A DNA stretch of 36,095 nt from Nitrospira_D sp019636945 (GCF_047338595.1 NZ_JBLFBO010000028.1:1-36095); one strand, 5' to 3'; positions 8,167 to 17,439 are shown, counted from the first letter of the stretch. Notes: generated from the letters alone by a model not told the origin. Translations and numbers: made by a program.

Positions 8167-10043
8167 TTGCCTCTCATAAATGTACGGTGCCACAACTCAA
8201 ATGACACAAGGAGATAGATATGGCGCCGGAGTTGTTCTGTACCGTCCCGATCCTTCTGAAGCATACGGCCGATATATCTCTGATCAAAATACCGCGCAAC
8301 AGCAGAATCGGGGCTCAATAGAGTCTCTTCAACGAACGGCCGCATCTTGGTTCGAAACCACTCTTCGATAGGATTCGCAAATCCCTTTTTCTTTTGGTAG
8401 ACTATTCTCTTTGGCAACCATTTTGTCATCGCTTTTTTGTGAAGATATTTTCCTGTCCACCCATTCAATTTCAGTTGGACAGGAAGACTCTCGATGAACT
8501 CGATCAGCCGGTAATCAAGAAATGGAAGGCGGACCTCAAGAGAGTTTGCCATTGACAATTTGTCTCCAACCATCAGTAGATCGTCCGGCAAATTAGCCCG
8601 CGTGTCGATGTAGAGCATTTGAGCCACCGGATCCATGTGCTGTACGTCACCTTGGAGACGACGGAGAGCCTCCTTTGACCGATATGGGTCCTGAATTATC
8701 TGCGTTCTGAGTGAGCCTTTAAAGAGGTGTTGCTTCATCTCAGTGCTATAGAATGAATATATTTTTGTAAACCGCGTCAACATATCTGGCTCGTTCATAG
8801 AACTCGCAGCCCGTTTCAATCGTTCAAGTCGACCTGGAATTTTGTTCACCAATGAGGCGAAAGCCCCTGTCACAATGGAGGGTAGCCGGCTATAAAAAGC
8901 TGATAGCTTGGCACCCAAGTAACGATCATAACCCGCCCACGGTTCATCAGCCCCCTGCCCAGCCAATGCCACCTTGACATTTTCAGAGGCTATCTTACTG
9001 ACGAAGTAAAAAGCAGCGGCGGATTCATTTCCCACTGGTTCCTCGAGATCCCAGAGATAGTTTTCATAGTACTTCAGATAGTCTTCCGGCTTAATTTCCA
9101 TGCAATGATGATCCGCCCCGAACATCCTGGCCATAGTCCTTGCATCTTCCACCTCATTAGTTGTCTCTCCCCCTTCAAATCCGATGGTAAACGCCCGAAT
9201 AGGTTCGGAAGAATACTGACTCATAATGGCGAGAAGTGCCCCCGAATCGACTCCTGAGCTTAGAAATAGACCCAGCGGCACATCGCTCCTGAGTTGGAGA
9301 CGTATGGCGTCAACTAAGAGGGCGCGGTATTCTTCAACTAATATTTCCTCATCCCAGCTTTCTCGGATCCGAGGCTTCCACTCCCAGAATGACATAAGCT
9401 CAACGCCACTTTGAGAGATGGTCATTCGATGTCCTGGAGGGACCTTGTGGATGTTCTTGAAGAGTGTTTTGGGGGAGGGAACATATCGGAATGTAAAGAG
9501 TTCAGTTAGAGATTCTTCATCAACCTCCCGAGGACACTCTTGATCTTGGAGTAGAGCCTTAATTTCGGATGCAAATATGATACGTTTACCCAAATCCGCA
9601 TAGTACAAGGGCTTGATGCCGAGATGATCCCGTGCAAGAAACAATTCCCGTTTATTCAAGTCCCATAAGGCAAAAGCAAACATTCCATTCAAATGCTCGA
9701 CGCACTTTTTGCCCCACTGTTCGTAAGCGTGGACAATAACTTCCGTGTCTGACTGTGTTGTAAATATGTGGCCTGCACCCTCAAGTTCTTTGCGCAGCTC
9801 TATAAAATTATAAATCTCTCCATTAAAGACGATTTGTAAACTTCCATCTTCATTGGTAATCGGCTGGGCACCCCCATCAACATCGATGATGCTCAACCGA
9901 CGATGCCCAAGACCGACCTCTCGGTCGACAAATAGACCTTCACCATCCGGACCCCGATGACTGATAACAAAACTCATTTCCCTCAATAGTGTCTTATCAA
10001 TAGGGGATCCGGACCGATCAAATATGCCGCAAAATCCACACAT
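8163..10043 (-). CDS. asnB: Asparagine synthetase-type amidotransferase
   Basis: This 626-residue, full-length class II glutamine amidotransferase has the nucleophile Cys2 after Met (MCGFCGIF), GHRRLSIID near 47-54, NGEIYN at 74-79, and the ATP pyrophosphatase loop LSSGVDSGAL at 261-270. It should transfer ammonia from glutamine to an ATP-activated carboxylate. The stand-alone family makes asparagine. Close relatives inside exopolysaccharide or PEP-CTERM/exosortase clusters are thought to amidate a polymer component, for example a uronic acid. Here it sits among glycosyltransferases and overlaps the next by 4 bases, favouring a polymer role (inference). A decayed IS5-type copy occupies its upstream region, so its native promoter or coupling has probably changed. 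Confidence 0.88.
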   Translation of the reverse strand: MCGFCGIFDRSGSPIDKTLLREMSFVISHRGPDGEGLFVDREVGLGHRRLSIIDVDGGAQPITNEDGSLQIVFNGEIYNFIELRKELEGAGHIFTTQSDTEVIVHAYEQWGKKCVEHLNGMFAFALWDLNKRELFLARDHLGIKPLYYADLGKRIIFASEIKALLQDQECPREVDEESLTELFTFRYVPSPKTLFKNIHKVPPGHRMTISQSGVELMSFWEWKPRIRESWDEEILVEEYRALLVDAIRLQLRSDVPLGLFLSSGVDSGALLAIMSQYSSEPIRAFTIGFEGGETTNEVEDARTMARMFGADHHCMEIKPEDYLKYYENYLWDLEEPVGNESAAAFYFVSKIASENVKVALAGQGADEPWAGYDRYLGAKLSAFYSRLPSIVTGAFASLVNKIPGRLERLKRAASSMNEPDMLTRFTKIYSFYSTEMKQHLFKGSLRTQIIQDPYRSKEALRRLQGDVQHMDPVAQMLYIDTRANLPDDLLMVGDKLSMANSLEVRLPFLDYRLIEFIESLPVQLKLNGWTGKYLHKKAMTKWLPKRIVYQKKKGFANPIEEWFRTKMRPFVEETLLSPDSAVARYFDQRYIGRMLQKDRDGTEQLRRHIYLLVSFELWHRTFMRGK

Positions 10044-10098
10044 CAGATAGCTCTGTACTTCGGTAACAACACCACCGATACCCTCAACTCTGCCTCGC

Positions 10099-10410
10099 TA
10101 TGCTCAGGGCTCATCTCGTTATTCTTGGGAATTCCGGGCGAATAGTAGATGTGATTCACTATGGCTGGAGGTGACCACGAGTGGTGTGTTCATGTTGAGC
10201 CTGCATTCCGCCATGCAGAACCGTAAGAAAAAGCCTCGCTACAGTACAAATCTGTACAAGCAGCGCCATAAATAGAGATCATGTTTGGTCGCATCAAGGC
10301 CTGGCGCCGCATCGCCATGCGCTATGATCACTGTACCCACACATCTTTTGCACGGCCATCTGCCCGCAGCCACCTTCATTTTCTACCTCAAAGAATGAGT
10401 CCTGAGGCTA
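10099..10410 (+). mobile_element. Internally deleted IS5-type element (non-autonomous relic)
   Basis: This 312-bp sequence has both ends of the intact element at 23488-24333. Its left end TATGCTCAGGGCTCAT (10099-10114) differs at two positions from the intact end, and its right end AATGAGTCCTGAGGCTA (10394-10410) differs at one. The start context (GGCTGGAGGTGACCACGAGT) is joined near 10196 directly to the transposase 3' part (CTGCATTCCGCC and following). Roughly 540 bp is missing, including most of the catalytic domain. The remaining 3' part has diverged from the intact copy by many substitutions, so it is old. Its right end supplies the stop codon of the glycosyltransferase at 10388-11281. 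Confidence 0.85.
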
Positions 10411-11281
10411 GGCTTTTCGCCTGAGTCCATAAACGCTCGCGCAACAAGGTGTGATAAATACTCGCTTCTTCTTTGGTGAGAAGGCACTGCTTCCGCATCA
10501 CTGCAGCTCTTAGATATCCAGCTAGTAATGCTAATGAACCCAATAGATAGGGTTTGCTCCCTATACGATGGATGAGCTTGAACAAAAAGAACAGTTTGTT
10601 TCCACTCGTCAGGTAATAAATCTCGCCATGCATAAGGCTCGTCCTCATCATACCGATGCCAGAACCTTCAGGTTTATGGTGCCGCATGCGCAAATCTGAA
10701 AAATGCCCTGTCCTCCAGCCCTTCGCCATGGCTCGCATTTCATCAACAGTATCCCATCCTGCCGTTGCGATAAATCCATCTATTTGCTTAAAGCATTCGC
10801 GACGCAGCACCTTGCATGCCCCAGCCGCGTGATAATAAGGCATCTTAACTTCTTCCCAGACCCCAGTCCTACCCTGTTCGAGATAAATTCCTGAGGCAAT
10901 TCCCACTCGGCTATCAATATGAAACCGCTGAAACAGCTTCTCAAAATAGTCCGCGTCAAAGCTGAGATCGCCATCAAGCTTCACAATGTAATCATAGGAG
11001 ATTCCCTTAAGATCGGCATAGCCATAATTAAAGGCTCGAATAACACCTGAACCCGGCTGCCGAACGCCCGGCTGCCTAGTACGAACTAGCTTAATGAACA
11101 AATGATCTTGAGCATATCGACTGATGATTTCTGGCGTGTGATCCATAGACCCATCGTCTACAATTATCCATAACAGCGGTTTCAAAGTTTGAGCGATCAC
11201 AGATCGAATGGTCTTTTCGATATGGTTCGCTTCATCCCGCACAGGACTTATGATAACGTAGGACGTACTTACCCTAATCAT
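10388..11281 (-). CDS. GT2 family glycosyltransferase with IS-derived C-terminus
   Basis: A 297-residue GT-A glycosyltransferase: SPVRDEANHIEKTIRSV at 12-28, IIVDDGSMDHT at 39-49 and the metal-binding KLDGDLSF at 101-108. Later GWDTVDEMRAM carries the acidic catalytic-region pattern. It should transfer a sugar to a lipid-linked intermediate at the cytoplasmic face. The last codons (Ala-Ser-Gly-Leu-Ile-Leu) and the TGA are read from the terminal repeat of the IS5-type relic, so the original C-terminus has been replaced or trimmed; the core domain looks complete. It starts 2 bases after the NodB stop, implying tight coupling. Donor and acceptor are unknown. Confidence 0.83.
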   Translation of the reverse strand: MIRVSTSYVIISPVRDEANHIEKTIRSVIAQTLKPLLWIIVDDGSMDHTPEIISRYAQDHLFIKLVRTRQPGVRQPGSGVIRAFNYGYADLKGISYDYIVKLDGDLSFDADYFEKLFQRFHIDSRVGIASGIYLEQGRTGVWEEVKMPYYHAAGACKVLRRECFKQIDGFIATAGWDTVDEMRAMAKGWRTGHFSDLRMRHHKPEGSGIGMMRTSLMHGEIYYLTSGNKLFFLFKLIHRIGSKPYLLGSLALLAGYLRAAVMRKQCLLTKEEASIYHTLLRERLWTQAKSLASGLIL

Positions 11282-11283
11282 CT

Positions 11284-12111
11284 TTAACTACTCTTGAATA
11301 TTGAGCGCATGTATTTGACTATCCACTGAGGTGTATGAAGCCAATCGTAATCGCCGTCCAATTTTGCTCCAAACAGAAGCTCATCATCGCCCGCGTTTAC
11401 CGGAAGTCTTTTTAAAAACCTCACGTCGTCACCTTTATGGTATCTTCCGATAATTGTTGTGACTCCGTGTGTATAGCCTGCATTCGTTAATTCATCACCG
11501 AGAATGTCCTGGAATTCTTTACTCTCTTCTGGAAATTGATAGGGATATGAGAAGAAAGCCACCTCGCTCCCAAGCCTGTCTTCAATGACATTCTTCGACT
11601 GCCTCAACTCCAGCTTGACAGCTGGCCGGTCGAGGTTTCTGAGCTGGGGATGTGTATGAGTATGTGAACCGAACGTTATGCCAGCCGCATGCAATTCTCT
11701 GATCTGTCCCCAATTCAGGCATTGTTTCCCTTTGAATGTTTCGCCACCGACATTTGCCGTTACTAAGAATACAGTGGCATGGAATCCATATTCCTGGAGC
11801 CTAGGAAAGGCCTCGAAGTAAAAGTCGCTGTATCCATCGTCAAATGTGATAACAACGCTCTTAGCGTCGGGGACTTTACTGGTTAATTCGTTCAGTTTAA
11901 TGGTCCTGTAACCATGCATAGCCAAAAAATGCATCTGATCCGAAAATGCCTTCGGCGCGGTATTGACTTGGTAATATGGGTGAGTGCGTTCTTGAGTCTC
12001 GCTAATGCTGTGGTACATGAGAATTGGTATCCCTGCGTTCTCCCTTAAGCCAAGATATCTAAGGGGTCTGAAATAGCACAGCGTCACGCCGCGGTCTAGG
12101 CGAGGCATCAT
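11284..12111 (-). CDS. NodB-type polysaccharide deacetylase
   Basis: A 275-residue carbohydrate esterase family 4 protein. VITFDDGYSDFY gives the catalytic/metal Asp pair at 91-92, and SHTHTHPQL gives the HxxxH zinc ligands at His150 and His154. The early IPILMYHSI motif is also typical. Such enzymes remove N- or O-acetyl groups from glycans. It has no clear signal peptide, so it may act on lipid-linked intermediates inside the cell. It overlaps the upstream GT4 gene by four bases (ATGA), so the two are translated together. Two ATG codons are adjacent at the start; the first is used here. Confidence 0.87.
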   Translation of the reverse strand: MMPRLDRGVTLCYFRPLRYLGLRENAGIPILMYHSISETQERTHPYYQVNTAPKAFSDQMHFLAMHGYRTIKLNELTSKVPDAKSVVITFDDGYSDFYFEAFPRLQEYGFHATVFLVTANVGGETFKGKQCLNWGQIRELHAAGITFGSHTHTHPQLRNLDRPAVKLELRQSKNVIEDRLGSEVAFFSYPYQFPEESKEFQDILGDELTNAGYTHGVTTIIGRYHKGDDVRFLKRLPVNAGDDELLFGAKLDGDYDWLHTPQWIVKYMRSIFKSS

Positions 12112-13316
12112 TTACCGACTCTCCGCTCAACAAAAGAGGTGACAAGAGCAAGATAGTCTTTTTCTCTTTTGTCCCAAGTCAGCTCAGAGACGAACTGCAA
12201 TGCATTTGAGGATAAGCGCTCACCGAGGTCTCTATTTTGGATCATGTCGGTGATGGCCAGTGTGAGGTCCTGCACGTTCTCAGGCTCGAAGAATCTGATG
12301 ATGGTATCATTGAAGTAATAGCGGTCAATCCGGGTAGCGGCGACTACCACCGGGACGCCAAGAGCCATGAACTCCAGAATTTTGGTACTGAAGGCGTCTC
12401 CCCCGAACGAGTCGTTTCTCTTAGGAACAATTCCCAAATCTGCATTGGCCATTACAACCGCAACTTGATCTAAGGTTAGCATTCCCTTTAGAAATACCCT
12501 TTCCTCGAGATTAAGATCAGCAATCAATTGTTGGATTGCCTGCCGCATCGGTCCGTCTCCATAAATGTGGAATTCCGCTTGAGGCGCGCTGTCCTTGATC
12601 TTAGCAAAGGCCCTGACCGCAATATCGAGCCCCTGATGCCAATTGATGGTTCCTGGATATATGATGATAAACTTGTCTTCGTTCCGAGTCCTGAGTTTGT
12701 GATGGAAGATCAATGGGTCAGGGTAATTAAGCAGTGTCGTACAGTTCACTTTTCTGACAGAGCGTGACCGAAGGGTCTCTTCCCAGATATGGTTCGCAAT
12801 GATTACGTGATCGGAGAATGCGATGGATGCTTTCTCAATTAAAACCAGCGCCTTGAATATGAGGGAGTCTCTCTTGACCTGAAATTTACTAGCGTAGAGC
12901 TCAGGGACAATGTCATGAATATCGAGAATAATTCTGGCGCCGGTTATCTTGGCAAAAAAGGTTGCGAATACCTCGAAGTCAGGAACAGAGTGTACATGGA
13001 TAACATCATACCGCCGGTGCAGGTGGTGCCTCGATATAAAGAACACCGATCTGAGGAAAAATTTCAGAAGCTTGTTGAGGTATGAGAGCTTGCCGATTTC
13101 ATCGCGTATCCTTTTCTGTATTCTGCAAATTCTTACGCCGGCCAGGTTTTCATACCGGGGTTGACCTATCTTTCCCAGAGTGACGGCATCCACTTGATAC
13201 CCATGCCTCGCCAGAGTTTCAGCGTACCGCCTCACTCGATTATCATTTTCATAAAATGAATAGGCGAGCATGCAGGCTCTTTTACTTTCTGAGGTTTTCT
13301 GATTGGCCGATTTCAT
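12108..13316 (-). CDS. GT4 family glycosyltransferase
   Basis: A GT-B glycosyltransferase of about 402 residues. The N-terminal domain contains YSFYENDNRVRRYAETLARHG and YDVIHVHSVPDFEV, and the C-terminal Rossmann domain has IIYPGTINWHQGLDIAVRAF, HIYGDGPMRQ and STKILEFMALGVPVVVA, the nucleotide-sugar binding block of family GT4. It retains configuration; the donor is unknown. The start is uncertain. The frame is open to a GTG at 13373, with ATGs at 13337, 13316 and 13274, and none has a convincing ribosome site. The upstream DNA is an IS110 relic, so the native leader has probably been lost. ATG 13316 is a compromise that keeps the whole conserved domain. Confidence 0.85.
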   Translation of the reverse strand: MKSANQKTSESKRACMLAYSFYENDNRVRRYAETLARHGYQVDAVTLGKIGQPRYENLAGVRICRIQKRIRDEIGKLSYLNKLLKFFLRSVFFISRHHLHRRYDVIHVHSVPDFEVFATFFAKITGARIILDIHDIVPELYASKFQVKRDSLIFKALVLIEKASIAFSDHVIIANHIWEETLRSRSVRKVNCTTLLNYPDPLIFHHKLRTRNEDKFIIIYPGTINWHQGLDIAVRAFAKIKDSAPQAEFHIYGDGPMRQAIQQLIADLNLEERVFLKGMLTLDQVAVVMANADLGIVPKRNDSFGGDAFSTKILEFMALGVPVVVAATRIDRYYFNDTIIRFFEPENVQDLTLAITDMIQNRDLGERLSSNALQFVSELTWDKREKDYLALVTSFVERRVGK

Positions 13317-13399
13317 ATTTGATTCGCTTAAGGCCATTTGCACGCATTGGGTGCAAGTCCGTCTTTCCGCCACCCCATAAAACGAGTCTCTCTGGTCCC

Positions 13400-13697
13400 T
13401 GTCTCAGCAAGAGGAATCGCTGGCTACGCACAAGCTGTATTGACCGCGACTCGAACGAAAGACCATCGCCTGTCGGCTTGGTGCCAACGGGTAATGTGGG
13501 CACCCAGGATCCCCAAAAGCAGTTAAGGCGATTGCGCATACGATCTTGGTCATCATCTATCATCTGATCAATGGCCATAAAAGGAGTTGGGTGCCGCTCA
13601 CATTATCGAGCAACGTCATCGGGAGCAACCCACACGCCGGCACATCGAGCAGCTGAAGCGCTTAGGCCATTGGGGCGTCTGGTCGCCCAAGAGATAG
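13400..13697 (+). pseudogene. IS110-family transposase C-terminal relic
   Basis: On the plus strand, frameshifted pieces read like the end of an IS110/IS116/IS902 transposase. They are AQAVLTATRTKDHRLSAW near 13430-13480, then AIAHTILVIIYHLINGH near 13530-13580. After a one-base shift comes KELGAAHIIEQRHREQPTRR, then a Leu/Gly-rich tail ending at the TAG at 13695-13697. The catalytic N-terminal RuvC-like part is missing. Identification rests on remembered family pattern (the AHTILVIIYHLL block followed by YQELGA and ..RRLVRRLEQLGY), not a search. The relic fills the gap between two glycosyltransferase genes and is antisense to the operon. Confidence 0.7.
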
Positions 13698-13742
13698 CGG
13701 CGGTATCTTCAAAGCGGGTTCCAATCTGACCTATGTGGAGTC

Positions 13743-14738
13743 TTATTCCCCACGCCTATTTCTCATCGCAACCATGAACTTGCCGAATGCAACCTTCGGA
13801 CTTTGAATTTCCTCCCCAATCTCAGATATAAGACCCTTCAGTACCTCGCCCCACCGAATTCGACAGCCGAACTCAGCAAGCCGACGTTCTTGGAATTCCC
13901 AAAATGTCTTGGGTTTCATCTGAAGTACGCACGTACTCAACCACCGATAATATTCACCGAGTATTTGGTGTTTCTGTTCTTGAAACTCTTCCTCTGTGAG
14001 ATAAATCCGTCCATATCGGCAGAAGTCATCAAGCAGTCCAATATTCCACATGCCGAGTTGTCGATCTACCCGAGAGGTTACTTGCGCCTCATGAGTCCTC
14101 TGAAACGAAAGAGGTTCATGCACAAATCCAAAGTCACAATATTGAAGATATTCATACATAGCACTTCTGTCTGCATACGGAAATTGATGTGGGAAGAAAC
14201 TGCCATGTCTTCTTATGAGATCCGCCGAGTAAAGGCTACTCGTTTGGTTTCCGTGCACCGGTAAACGCTCAAGTAGCAACCTCCGACATACCGTTCGCCC
14301 TGACATGGTTGGCAAATCCGTCGGTAAGCCTTTCCATATCACATCGCCCCTACAGAGTTGATAGCTTCCTACAATTCCTATTGTAGGACTCGATTCGGCC
14401 AAATTGACCATTTTATCAACACAGGAGGGCATGAGAAAATCATCAGCTGATACTAGCTTGCAATATTTGCTTTGTGAAGAGATGAGGCGAAGCGACCTAT
14501 TGTAGCTTTCCATGACATCGACAAATACCCCATAGCTTCGAGCTCGAATGCGGTTATCCTTTTTTGCATACCTCTCAGCAAGCTTCAGAGTACTATCAGT
14601 GCTACAGTTATCAACAATCTCGTATACCCAATTCTGATAAGTTTGAGCCAATACGCTTTCAATACACTCTTCAAGATACTTTTCACCATTGAAGACAGGG
14701 GTAACAACAGCAACAAGCGGGTCGTGCGCACTCATCAT
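13743..14738 (-). CDS. GT2 family glycosyltransferase
   Basis: A 331-residue inverting GT-A enzyme: VAVVTPVFNGEKYLEECIESVLAQ at the N-terminus (split here as residues 9-20 and 21-32), IVDNCSTDST at 41-50 and the metal-binding LVSADDF at 95-101. The usual GT2 consensus VDDGSTD has become VDNCSTD, a common tolerated variant. Two ATGs are adjacent at 14738 and 14735, behind AGAGGG, so either may be used. It lies 31 bases after the flippase stop. The donor and acceptor are unknown; a role in building the lipid-linked repeat unit is inferred from context. Confidence 0.83.
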   Translation of the reverse strand: MMSAHDPLVAVVTPVFNGEKYLEECIESVLAQTYQNWVYEIVDNCSTDSTLKLAERYAKKDNRIRARSYGVFVDVMESYNRSLRLISSQSKYCKLVSADDFLMPSCVDKMVNLAESSPTIGIVGSYQLCRGDVIWKGLPTDLPTMSGRTVCRRLLLERLPVHGNQTSSLYSADLIRRHGSFFPHQFPYADRSAMYEYLQYCDFGFVHEPLSFQRTHEAQVTSRVDRQLGMWNIGLLDDFCRYGRIYLTEEEFQEQKHQILGEYYRWLSTCVLQMKPKTFWEFQERRLAEFGCRIRWGEVLKGLISEIGEEIQSPKVAFGKFMVAMRNRRGE

Positions 14739-14769
14739 TTACCCTCTTACTAAGCACAACTGCTGGGGA

Positions 14770-16260
14770 CTAAATTGCAGCCTCAGCTGAAGAGCTGCCC
14801 TTTAGACTTTGAAGCATATCCAAATAAAATGTCTTTTGTCCCATTACGTACAGAAGCATCCATAGGTATGAGGCGACAAGAATACCGCTCCCTAATAACA
14901 GTCTCAGGAGAGGAGAAAGGAATTGGCCGTAAAATAAATGTGCCCCAATGGATAAGACTGTAGCCGCCAATGCTGAAATTGCAGGTTGGATCGATACCTT
15001 CAAAATATCCTGTGCACTAATTGAGGTGCCATTTATGCACCAAGCAATATGTGGAACCAACCACAAGATCATCACGGTCGAATAAGCCGCCGCCACTCCG
15101 ATAGGGCCATAAGGTAGCCCTATGAGATAGGCACCAATTACGAGAGGCGCGATGACAAGTGCAATTTTCAAACTTCGCTCCACCCGCCCGGTCGACGCAA
15201 GGAGCCACCACATAGGATTTATCAGAGCAAACACCAAGATCGTTGGTGTTAACATCTGAAATATAGGGACAACCTCCTTCCACTTAGGTCCTAATAGAAT
15301 TAAGATCAAGTCATTGGCAAATAAACCGCAGGTTATTGTAACAGGGAGAGTCAATGCCAATGTTATCGAGTAGCCTTTTAAGAAATATTTCTTGAAGCGC
15401 TCCGGGTCGCTCTGGAGCCGTGAAAGTGCCGCCAGGGCAACTACTCCGCTTGCTGAGTTTATATTCTCCGTTGGAATATTGATCAGCTGATAGGCTCTTC
15501 CGTAAACTCCTAGCGCCTCAGTTCCCCAAAATCGCCCTAGGAGAGCCTTCTCGACATTATACGCCACATACACAACTAGACTATTTAGCGTGGCTGTCCC
15601 GCCGAAACGAATCATAGAACCTATTCCTTCCCCTCGACGCGGCTTTCCTGGAACCCACGACGTAGCCAACCACAAACATACGGAGGAGGTAGCAGGCGTT
15701 ACAACGGCCATGCCAACCAATGCCCAATATCCATGACCGCCGATGGCCAATGAAATTCCCACAGCAGTACTTACTATCAGCGAAATGATTTCTACTGCTG
15801 ACAGAGTTGCAAAGCGCATCTGACGCTGAAGGAGCGCCGAGTGTTGTACCCCGGCTGCATTGAAGATGAACCCGGTCGACAGAGCCGCCGTCACCCAGAA
15901 AAGACGGGGCTCGTGATAAAAGGATACTAGGACGGGTGCGATTGCCAAGGATAAAAGCCCTAGAACTGTGCCCACCAAGATATTGATCCAAAATAGCGCT
16001 GAAACCTGTTCATTGGTAATTGCTGGTCGCTGAACCGTAGCTGTCGAAAGTCCGGCATCCTTAAACAGACTGAACACCCCCGTGACAACAGTCACCATGC
16101 CTACTAACCCGAAATCCTTTGGGTCGAGTAGTCTGGCCAAAACCATCAGGGAACCAATCCGCAAAATAAAACTTGTCCCCTGCGCTAAGAATTTAGCGAA
16201 GGCACCTCGAAGGGTTCGCTCTTTCAAGTCCTTCACTGCAATCCAACTCGCCTTTGACAA
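14770..16260 (-). CDS. Wzx-type oligosaccharide flippase (MOP superfamily)
   Basis: A 496-residue protein with about twelve to fourteen membrane segments. The N-terminal motif LRGAFAKFLAQGTSFILRI is followed by LARLLDPKDFGLVGMV, the signature of the WzxC/RfbX-like polysaccharide transporter branch. It flips undecaprenyl-linked repeat units to the periplasmic face. The frame opens with a TTG at 16260; a GTG at 16236, with GGCGAG upstream, is an equally good or better start, giving a protein eight residues shorter. It is the first gene downstream of the IS481 element, with 164 bases between them, so it may now depend on read-through or a promoter inside that gap. Confidence 0.87.
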   Translation of the reverse strand: MSKASWIAVKDLKERTLRGAFAKFLAQGTSFILRIGSLMVLARLLDPKDFGLVGMVTVVTGVFSLFKDAGLSTATVQRPAITNEQVSALFWINILVGTVLGLLSLAIAPVLVSFYHEPRLFWVTAALSTGFIFNAAGVQHSALLQRQMRFATLSAVEIISLIVSTAVGISLAIGGHGYWALVGMAVVTPATSSVCLWLATSWVPGKPRRGEGIGSMIRFGGTATLNSLVVYVAYNVEKALLGRFWGTEALGVYGRAYQLINIPTENINSASGVVALAALSRLQSDPERFKKYFLKGYSITLALTLPVTITCGLFANDLILILLGPKWKEVVPIFQMLTPTILVFALINPMWWLLASTGRVERSLKIALVIAPLVIGAYLIGLPYGPIGVAAAYSTVMILWLVPHIAWCINGTSISAQDILKVSIQPAISALAATVLSIGAHLFYGQFLSPLLRLLLGSGILVASYLWMLLYVMGQKTFYLDMLQSLKGSSSAEAAI

Positions 16261-16424
16261 TTAGCTTTGTACTGACTGTCGACGTCTCATCAGAAAACAA
16301 ATTGCTTCGGTTTTACCATCAGACAGACAATGATATTTCAGGCCGAAGTCGGCTGATTTGGGAGAAGGTCATAGGTGAAGGTTTTTATCAGGCTCTCAAT
16401 TAAATATCTGGAGATGGCTTAAAA

Positions 16425-17375
16425 CTAGGTGTTTAGTCCCACTTTGTGATGGATTGGGTTGACGATAAAGCGAGTTGGTTCATTTTGCCAGTCTTTGATG
16501 ATGTATTCATAGGGTGTGAGTCCTCGCAACGTTTTCAGTCGTTTTGCGAAGTTGTAAGCATTCAGGAAGTTGTTCAGATGTTCTCTGAGCTGCTGGTGAT
16601 TGTCATAATAGTAGCGTTTGACGGTGGCCTCTTTTACCGTTCGGTTCATGCGTTCGACCTGACCATTGGTCCAAGGATGATTGGGCTTTTTTAGACGATG
16701 ATCGGTATTATTTTCGAGGCAGACGCGAGCAAAGATATGAGGGAATGCCTGCCGATCTGTTTTACGGTTGGTAAACTGGATGCCATTGTCGGTGAGGATC
16801 GTATGGATTTTATAGGGCACGGCAGCAATCAGGTTGCGTAGGAACTGAGCCGCCTCTATCTTTCCAGACTTCTCATGTAGCTCAGCATACGCGAACTTGC
16901 TGGTGCGATCGATCCCAACGAACAGATAGAGTTTCCCTTCCTCTGTTCGCACTTCGGCAATGTCAATGTGGAAGTAACCGATCGGATACTTCTTAAACTT
17001 CTTCTTGGCAGGTTGTTCTCCATCCAGCTCAGGCAGGCGGCTGATGTCATGCCGCTGGAAGAGGCGATGCAGGGAAGAACGCGTCAGCGCAGGAATGCTG
17101 TTTTGCAGGGCATACAAACAATCATCCAGCGGGAGCAGGGTATGCTTGCGAAAGGCGACGCACGCAGCTTCCTGGTCAGGGGTTAGCACCGTTGAACGCG
17201 GCTGTTTCGGCCCCATGGGCGCATCATCCACATGCGTGCGCTTCTTCCACTTCGCTACCGTCTTCGGGTTAATGGCGTAGCGCTCAGCCAGCCGGTTCAG
17301 GCTCTCTTGACTATGTTGGATTGCCCGACGCACCGCCGCTGTCGTTGTGGCGCTCCCGTGCAATACTTGTCCCAT
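16425..17375 (-). CDS. IS481-family transposase
   Basis: A 316-residue integrase-like DDE transposase. An N-terminal helix-turn-helix (SLNRLAERYAINPKTVAKW) is followed by a core with YFHIDIAEV (first Asp), TILTDNGIQFTNR (second Asp) and NHPWTNGQVERMNRTVKEA (Glu). The ATG at 17375 has an excellent ribosome site, AAAGGAGGAG. The final residues (VGLNT) come from the terminal repeat, and the TAG stop is the CTAG at the insertion border. It is probably functional. Confidence 0.93.
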   Translation of the reverse strand: MGQVLHGSATTTAAVRRAIQHSQESLNRLAERYAINPKTVAKWKKRTHVDDAPMGPKQPRSTVLTPDQEAACVAFRKHTLLPLDDCLYALQNSIPALTRSSLHRLFQRHDISRLPELDGEQPAKKKFKKYPIGYFHIDIAEVRTEEGKLYLFVGIDRTSKFAYAELHEKSGKIEAAQFLRNLIAAVPYKIHTILTDNGIQFTNRKTDRQAFPHIFARVCLENNTDHRLKKPNHPWTNGQVERMNRTVKEATVKRYYYDNHQQLREHLNNFLNAYNFAKRLKTLRGLTPYEYIIKDWQNEPTRFIVNPIHHKVGLNT

Positions 17376-17439
17376 AACTCCTCCTTTGTTGGTAGTGTAG
17401 AATAATCTACACCATCACAAAGTGGGACTAAACACCTAG
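16425..17439 (-). mobile_element. IS481-family insertion sequence, complete
   Basis: Perfect inverted sequences of 28 bp lie at 16425-16452 and 17412-17439. Both outer ends include CTAG, which is palindromic and may be a 4-bp target duplication; the true ends would then start GTGTTTAGTCCCACTT. If the element begins with the TGT usual for IS481, the boundary is one base further in and the flanks no longer form a simple duplication. One intact transposase gene fills it. It sits between the four-cysteine protein gene and the flippase, so it splits the nucleotide-sugar half of the cluster from the assembly half. Confidence 0.9.

Noticed and set aside
8163..10043. Part of an exosortase/PEP-CTERM system
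   Set aside because: AsnB and the barrel resemble such loci, but no exosortase or PEP-CTERM substrate is visible in the window.
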